This document shows positions 7,286 to 10,349 of a stretch of 10,349 bases of DNA, piece by piece. The position numbers were made by a program, and so were the translations under genes. The stretch is from assembly GCA_002372735.1 (NCBI GenBank), contig DFIE01000014.1:1-10349 (forward strand), given 5' to 3'. The stretch is from Clostridiales bacterium UBA3705 (GTDB lineage: Bacteria; Bacillota_A; Clostridia; Oscillospirales; Oscillospiraceae). The notes below the pieces were generated by a model. The model worked only from the letters and a program-made list of their open reading frames with translations. It ran no database searches and was not told where the DNA came from. The stretch's first letter is position 1. Each line of letters starts with the position of its first letter.

Positions 7286-7334
7286 GGGGATCTCTGAAGC
7301 TGCGTGCCGCTGCGCCGGGGCTTTGGAGGTCCCC
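7286..7334 (+). other. 16-bp imperfect RNA hairpin in the aminotransferase-metallopeptidase gap
   Basis: Left arm GGGGATCTCTGAAGCT (7286-7301) pairs with GGCTTTGGAGGTCCCC (7319-7334) across a 17-nt loop: twelve Watson-Crick pairs and four G·U wobbles with no bulge. The wobbles would be A/C mismatches in a minus-strand transcript, so the structure favours a plus-strand RNA. No T run follows, so it is not a standard terminator. The next gene's ribosome binding site begins 10 nt after it. Confidence 0.6.
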
Positions 7335-7344
7335 CATTCCAACC

Positions 7345-7355
7345 AAAAGGAGGGA
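7345..7355 (+). promoter_or_regulatory. Ribosome binding site that sets the start of the metallopeptidase
   Basis: AAAAGGAGGGA lies 5 nt before the ATG at 7361. A longer in-frame reading from GTG 7304 would start inside the upstream hairpin loop and would put the binding site inside the coding region, so it is rejected. Confidence 0.75.
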
Positions 7356-7360
7356 GCGCC

Positions 7361-8656
7361 ATGCGCCGAATCGGAATCCTGCTGCTGGTGCTGGCCCTGG
7401 CGGCAGGGGCTGTGGCCCTGCTGCAGCACAGCAGGCGGCAGCAGCTGGAGGCCGCCCGCACCGCCCTGGCCGCGGAGCAGAGCCGGGCTGCGGACTTTGC
7501 CGCCCTGCCGCGGCAGCTGACGGACAACACGGAGGCCCTGGCCCTGCTGGACCAGGCCGACCCCACGCCCCCTGCCCAGGCCCTGCACACCTACCTCTCC
7601 CCGGAGGGCATCCGCTTTGAGAGCGACTGCGAGGCCTGGGACGAGACCATGCTGGAGGCCCTGTATCAGGAGCTGCTGCAAAACCGCCACGGGGCGGAGC
7701 TGAACACCCTGAGCCGGGTGACCGTCTACCCCCAGGCGGACGAGTTTGCCGCGGCCACCCACGCCCAGACCCGGGAGACCAATGAGCTGCATCTGCGCAC
7801 CCCGGTGCTGCCGGACCGGGCCCTGTTCACCTTTACCCGGTCGGCAGGGGTGATCTCCCTGTACGGCGGGGAGGAGAACACCACCGTGGCCTCCATGGCC
7901 AGCTCCCTGAGCCACGAGTACGGCCACCACTTTACCCTGACCTATCTGCTCTCTGACGAGCGGGGGGCCAACCAGTACTATGAGTCCCAATACGCCCAGC
8001 TGCGGGGCCTGCGGGCGGACAACTCCTTTGTGAACACCGGCAATGCCCAGACCTATTACGACAACCACAGCCGGTACGTGGTGGAAATCGCCGCCGAGGA
8101 CTACGTCACCCTGATGGGCTCTCCCCTGTCCAGAACCGTGGGGGAGTACAAGGACGTGGAGGAGTATCTCCAGGGCCTGACCTCTGAAACCGAGCTGCGG
8201 CGCAACGCCGCCCCCCAGGAGAATATGCGCCTGCCCCTGGCCCAGGACGTGCCCGGGCTGGCGGAGCTGTTCTACGGCGCCATTGACCAGCCGGTGCCGG
8301 ACCTGCCCCAGACCAGGGACTTCTCCCTGCACATTGAGCCCGGCTACCGGACCTACAATCTCACCACCGGCACCCAGACCTTTACCCACTACACCATCAC
8401 ATGGGACAAGGTCTTTGGGGAGGACGCGGTGTACACCCTGATCTCCGCCAAGGACCAGGAGGACTTTATGCCCATCCGCACCGTCACCGGCAGCGAGGCC
8501 GCCAGCGCCACCGTGGGCAAGGTGACCGCCGACCGGGGCACCCAGGTGCAGATCTATGACGACGGCTTGGCCCAGGGCCACAGGACCTTTATGGTCACGG
8601 CCCTGCTGCCCGACGGGCGGATCTGCGTCTCGCTGCCCATGGACTATGACTTTTAG
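7361..8656 (+). CDS. Extracytoplasmic zinc metallopeptidase-like protein (HEYGHH) with C-terminal FnIII-like domain
   Basis: The protein has 431 residues. An N-terminal hydrophobic segment (about 4-21, RIGILLLVLALAAGAVALL) predicts a signal anchor or signal peptide, followed by an Ala/Glu-rich stretch likely to be helical or coiled coil (about 23-65). The catalytic motif is HEYGHH in SLSHEYGHHFTL: H185 and H189 as zinc ligands and E186 as the general base. Residues VVEIAAEDYV (E242, E246) lie 53-57 residues after H189 and could supply a third ligand, as in gluzincins. The last ~105 residues (YTITWDKV onward) look like a beta-sandwich of FnIII type. I do not recognise a named family. The lipoprotein gene follows, with its binding site overlapping this gene's stop, so the pair is probably coupled. 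The substrate is unknown; processing of surface proteins is a guess. Confidence 0.8.
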   Translation: MRRIGILLLVLALAAGAVALLQHSRRQQLEAARTALAAEQSRAADFAALPRQLTDNTEALALLDQADPTPPAQALHTYLSPEGIRFESDCEAWDETMLEALYQELLQNRHGAELNTLSRVTVYPQADEFAAATHAQTRETNELHLRTPVLPDRALFTFTRSAGVISLYGGEENTTVASMASSLSHEYGHHFTLTYLLSDERGANQYYESQYAQLRGLRADNSFVNTGNAQTYYDNHSRYVVEIAAEDYVTLMGSPLSRTVGEYKDVEEYLQGLTSETELRRNAAPQENMRLPLAQDVPGLAELFYGAIDQPVPDLPQTRDFSLHIEPGYRTYNLTTGTQTFTHYTITWDKVFGEDAVYTLISAKDQEDFMPIRTVTGSEAASATVGKVTADRGTQVQIYDDGLAQGHRTFMVTALLPDGRICVSLPMDYDF

Positions 8657-8668
8657 GAGGCGGCCGGC

Positions 8669-9466
8669 ATGAGACAGAGACATTGGCTTTTGGCCGGGCT
8701 GCTGCTGGCCCTGGCCCTGCTGTGCGGCTGCACCGAAAACAAAATTGCCTGCGGCGTGGACGGGCAGAACAACGCCTACCTGCACTATGAATTCAACGTG
8801 GACACCACCGGCATGGACCCCGCCATGAAAACCGAGATCTGGTCCGGCCTGCGGCAGCTGGAGGTCTATTACCGCTATGACCTGGGCTTTACCGCCAGCG
8901 ACAACTTTGGCCAGGACCCCACGGTCTACCACCTGGAGATGACCCTGCGCCGGCCCGGGGACAGCCCCGCGCAGGCCCTGACCCTGCTGGGGGAGCTGCT
9001 GCAGGACCCCACGGTGTCCCCCTTTACCGGTTCGGTCACCGCCCAGCAGGCGGACAGCCGGATCAGCACCTACACCGCCCAGGTGCGGCTGGAGGCCAAC
9101 CGCCTGCTGGACACCGCCGGGCTGGAGAACTTTCCCCAGAGCCTGGAAGCCCAGCTGCGCCAGGCGGTGGACACCGCCAAGGTGGAGCTGGAGCTGACGC
9201 TCCCCGCCTCGGAGCTGCCCCAGGGGGAGGAGGCTGTGCTGGAAAACGGCCTGGCCCGTAAGACGGTGCAGCTCAGCTTTACCGAGCCCACAGAGCTGAA
9301 GCTCACCACCCTGCAGACCGACGCCGAGACCACCGTGGCCGCCGCCCTGGAGGACCTGGACGCCCGGGCCGCCACTGCCGCCCGCCGGGAGCGCTGGGCC
9401 CTGATCCTGGGGGTCCTGGCCCTGGTGACGGGGCTGGTGCTGCTGCTTGTGCCCAAAAAGAAATAG
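8669..9466 (+). CDS. Putative lipoprotein with C-terminal transmembrane helix, function unknown
   Basis: The protein has 265 residues. The N-terminus (MRQRHWLLAGLLLALALLCGC) has a basic start, a hydrophobic core and a lipobox L18-C19-G20-C21, predicting signal peptidase II cleavage and lipidation at C21. The exterior part (about 22-240) has no motif I recognise and looks like mixed alpha/beta with many acidic residues. Residues 243-261 (WALILGVLALVTGLVLLLV) form a second membrane helix ending in PKKK, which fits a positive-inside cytoplasmic end. The protein would be held at both ends. Similar N-lipid/C-helix topology is known in the DUF3153/LppM group, but I cannot claim homology. TAGGAGG overlaps the stop of the metallopeptidase gene, 8 nt before this ATG. 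It is the last gene of the operon; the terminator begins at the next base. Confidence 0.8.
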   Translation: MRQRHWLLAGLLLALALLCGCTENKIACGVDGQNNAYLHYEFNVDTTGMDPAMKTEIWSGLRQLEVYYRYDLGFTASDNFGQDPTVYHLEMTLRRPGDSPAQALTLLGELLQDPTVSPFTGSVTAQQADSRISTYTAQVRLEANRLLDTAGLENFPQSLEAQLRQAVDTAKVELELTLPASELPQGEEAVLENGLARKTVQLSFTEPTELKLTTLQTDAETTVAAALEDLDARAATAARRERWALILGVLALVTGLVLLLVPKKK

Positions 9467-9528
9467 CACACTACAAAGCCGCCGTGCTCCGGAAGCCTTC
9501 GGAGCACGGCGGCTTTGTAGTGTGTTTT
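9467..9528. terminator. Bidirectional-looking intrinsic terminator with a perfect 25-bp stem
   Basis: Arms 9467-9491 and 9500-9524 are exact reverse complements around an 8-nt loop (GAAGCCTT). On the plus strand the hairpin is followed by TTTT (9525-9528), which ends the operon. On the minus strand the sequence after the stem is CTATTTCTTTTTGG, a looser T-rich tract that could end the mog transcript. The left arm starts directly after the lipoprotein stop codon, and the mog stop (9527-9529) lies 2 nt beyond the right arm. Confidence 0.88.
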
Positions 9529-10036
9529 ACAGGGCCTGGGGGGCCAGGGCGGCGCAATCCTGGGGGCCCTGGCGGAGCATCTTCAGCCCGTGGCCCACGC
9601 TGGGCAGCACCGCCTGGAGATTTTCAAGGGCGGCCTTGGGGCTGCCGGGGAGATTGATGATCAGGGTCCGGCCCAGGATTCCCGCGGCGGACCGGGAGAG
9701 CATCCCCCGGGGGGTGATCTGCATGGAGGCATAGCGCATGGCCTCCGGGATGCCGGGCACCACCCGCTCCACCACGGACAGGGTGGCCTCCGGGGTCACG
9801 TCCCGGGGGGCAAAGCCGGTGCCCCCGGTGGTGAGCACCAAGGCCACGTCCGCCCCGGCGGCGGCCCGGAGGGCCCGGGCAATCTCTGCCTGCTCGTCGG
9901 GCACCAGCACAGGCGCCAGCACCTGCCAGCCCGCCTGCCGGACGTAGTCTGCCAGGGCGGGCCCGCTGAGATCCTCCCGCTCGCCCCGGGCGCAGCGGTC
10001 AGACACGGTGATAATCTGTACCGTATAAGCTTCCAT
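9527..10036 (-). CDS. mog: MogA/MoaB-family molybdenum cofactor biosynthesis protein
   Basis: This 169-residue cytoplasmic protein belongs to the family that activates molybdopterin by adenylylation (MogA) before molybdenum insertion. Motifs: ITVSDRCARGEREDLSGP (8-26), TTGGTGFAPRDVTPEAT (69-85, with the TTGGTG molybdopterin-binding loop and D79) and NLPGSPKAALENL. Length and motif order match complete family members; MogA and MoaB roles cannot be told apart by motif alone. The ATG at 10036 is chosen because the family starts at about this point and GAGG (10046-10043) lies 6 nt upstream. A longer in-frame reading to 10078 would overlap the upstream gene and add residues that do not resemble the family. 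The gap to that gene is 8 bp, so they form an operon. Confidence 0.92.
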   Translation of the reverse strand: MEAYTVQIITVSDRCARGEREDLSGPALADYVRQAGWQVLAPVLVPDEQAEIARALRAAAGADVALVLTTGGTGFAPRDVTPEATLSVVERVVPGIPEAMRYASMQITPRGMLSRSAAGILGRTLIINLPGSPKAALENLQAVLPSVGHGLKMLRQGPQDCAALAPQAL

Positions 10037-10044
10037 GCTCCGCC

Positions 10045-10349
10045 TCACTTTCCGAAGGGGCAGACCGGGTAGCGGCACTCCCCGCAGCCCAGGCAGAGCC
10101 CGCCCTCGCCCATGGCGACAAAGTCCTGTTTGGTCATCTCCACCCCGGCGGCAATCCGGGGCAGGGCCAGGTCAAAGACCGTGGCCTTGGCATACATGAC
10201 GCAGCCGGGCAGGCCCATCACCGGGGTGCCGTCGTCGTAATAGCCCAGCAGGAACATGGCCCCCGGCAGCACCGGGGCGCCGTAGGTGACGATCCGGGCC
10301 CCGCTGGCCTTGATGGCCCCGGGAGTGTTGTCGTCCGGGTCCACGCTCA
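10045..10349 (-). CDS. Molybdopterin-binding protein, C-terminal part (5' end off the right edge)
   Basis: About 101 residues of the C-terminal part are visible, running to the TGA at 10047-10045. The segments VDPDDNTPGAIKASGA, GAPVLPGAMFLLGY and GLPGCVMYAKATVFDLALPRI match the clostridial MoeA-like molybdopterin-binding proteins, which belong to the same fold family as MogA. The last 16 residues hold four cysteines spaced C-x2-C-x2-C-x4-C (CLGCGECRYPVC), a possible metal or Fe-S site. The upstream end lies outside the window, and the GTG at 10344 is an internal Val rather than a start. It is directly upstream of mog and probably cotranscribed with it. Confidence 0.85.
   Translation of the reverse strand, partial: SVDPDDNTPGAIKASGARIVTYGAPVLPGAMFLLGYYDDGTPVMGLPGCVMYAKATVFDLALPRIAAGVEMTKQDFVAMGEGGLCLGCGECRYPVCPFGK

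Noticed and set aside
6096..7346. Minus-strand open frame of 416 codons opposite the aminotransferase
   Set aside because: Shadow frame with no motif; the plus strand encodes a full enzyme with all catalytic residues.
7281..7360. Independent promoter or terminator for the last two genes
   Set aside because: No -35/-10 pair is visible, and the hairpin there lacks a T run, so no operon break can be supported.
7202..9469. Very long minus-strand open frame (755 codons) opposite the metallopeptidase and lipoprotein
   Set aside because: Gly/Gln/His/Val-rich composition without domains; it is the antisense shadow of GC-rich genes whose plus-strand reading has clear motifs and binding sites.
10037..10078. 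N-terminal extension of mog to 10078
   Set aside because: It would overlap the upstream molybdopterin-binding gene, adds non-family residues and ignores the binding site before the ATG at 10036.

Overview
The window is GC-rich DNA with strongly GC-ending codons, purine-rich AGGAGG-type ribosome binding sites and tightly packed genes. A CpsB/YwqE-type PHP phosphatase next to BY-kinases, plus a molybdopterin-binding protein with a C-terminal cysteine cluster, point to a high-GC member of the Clostridia. A gut Oscillospirales/Oscillospiraceae-type organism is my guess; it rests on style and gene content, not on a database match.

Layout. (1) 1-1295, minus strand: the 5' part of an HtrA-family membrane-anchored serine protease, which runs off the left edge just after its catalytic serine. 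(2) 1296-1477: a divergent control region with back-to-back promoters and an AT-rich palindrome. (3) 1478-9466, plus strand: seven genes with short gaps or overlaps that read as one operon. They encode a PHP-type tyrosine phosphatase, a membrane-anchored protein with Ig-like DUF5011-type domains, two tandem fused Wzz/BY-tyrosine kinases with Tyr-Gly-rich tails, a fold-type I PLP aminotransferase, an extracytoplasmic HExxH metallopeptidase and a lipoprotein with a C-terminal membrane helix. (4) 9467-9528: a perfect 25-bp hairpin terminator that fills the space between two convergent stop codons. (5) 9527-10349, minus strand: two molybdenum-cofactor genes, a MogA/MoaB-family protein and, upstream of it, the C-terminal part of a molybdopterin-binding protein.

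How the genes may work together. The phosphatase and the two kinases match the Tyr-phosphorylation module that controls polymer length and export in capsule/exopolysaccharide systems (CpsB/CpsC/CpsD, or YwqE with its kinase). The kinases carry their Wzz-like transmembrane sensor in the same chain, and their tyrosine-rich tails are the expected autophosphorylation sites and the phosphatase's substrates. No glycosyltransferase, flippase or polymerase gene lies in the window. The module is instead followed by a PLP enzyme and two uncharacterised envelope proteins. The most unusual features are the duplicated kinase, the hexamer-repeat tyrosine tail, the metallopeptidase/lipoprotein pair, and a 16-bp G·U-containing hairpin in front of the metallopeptidase gene.
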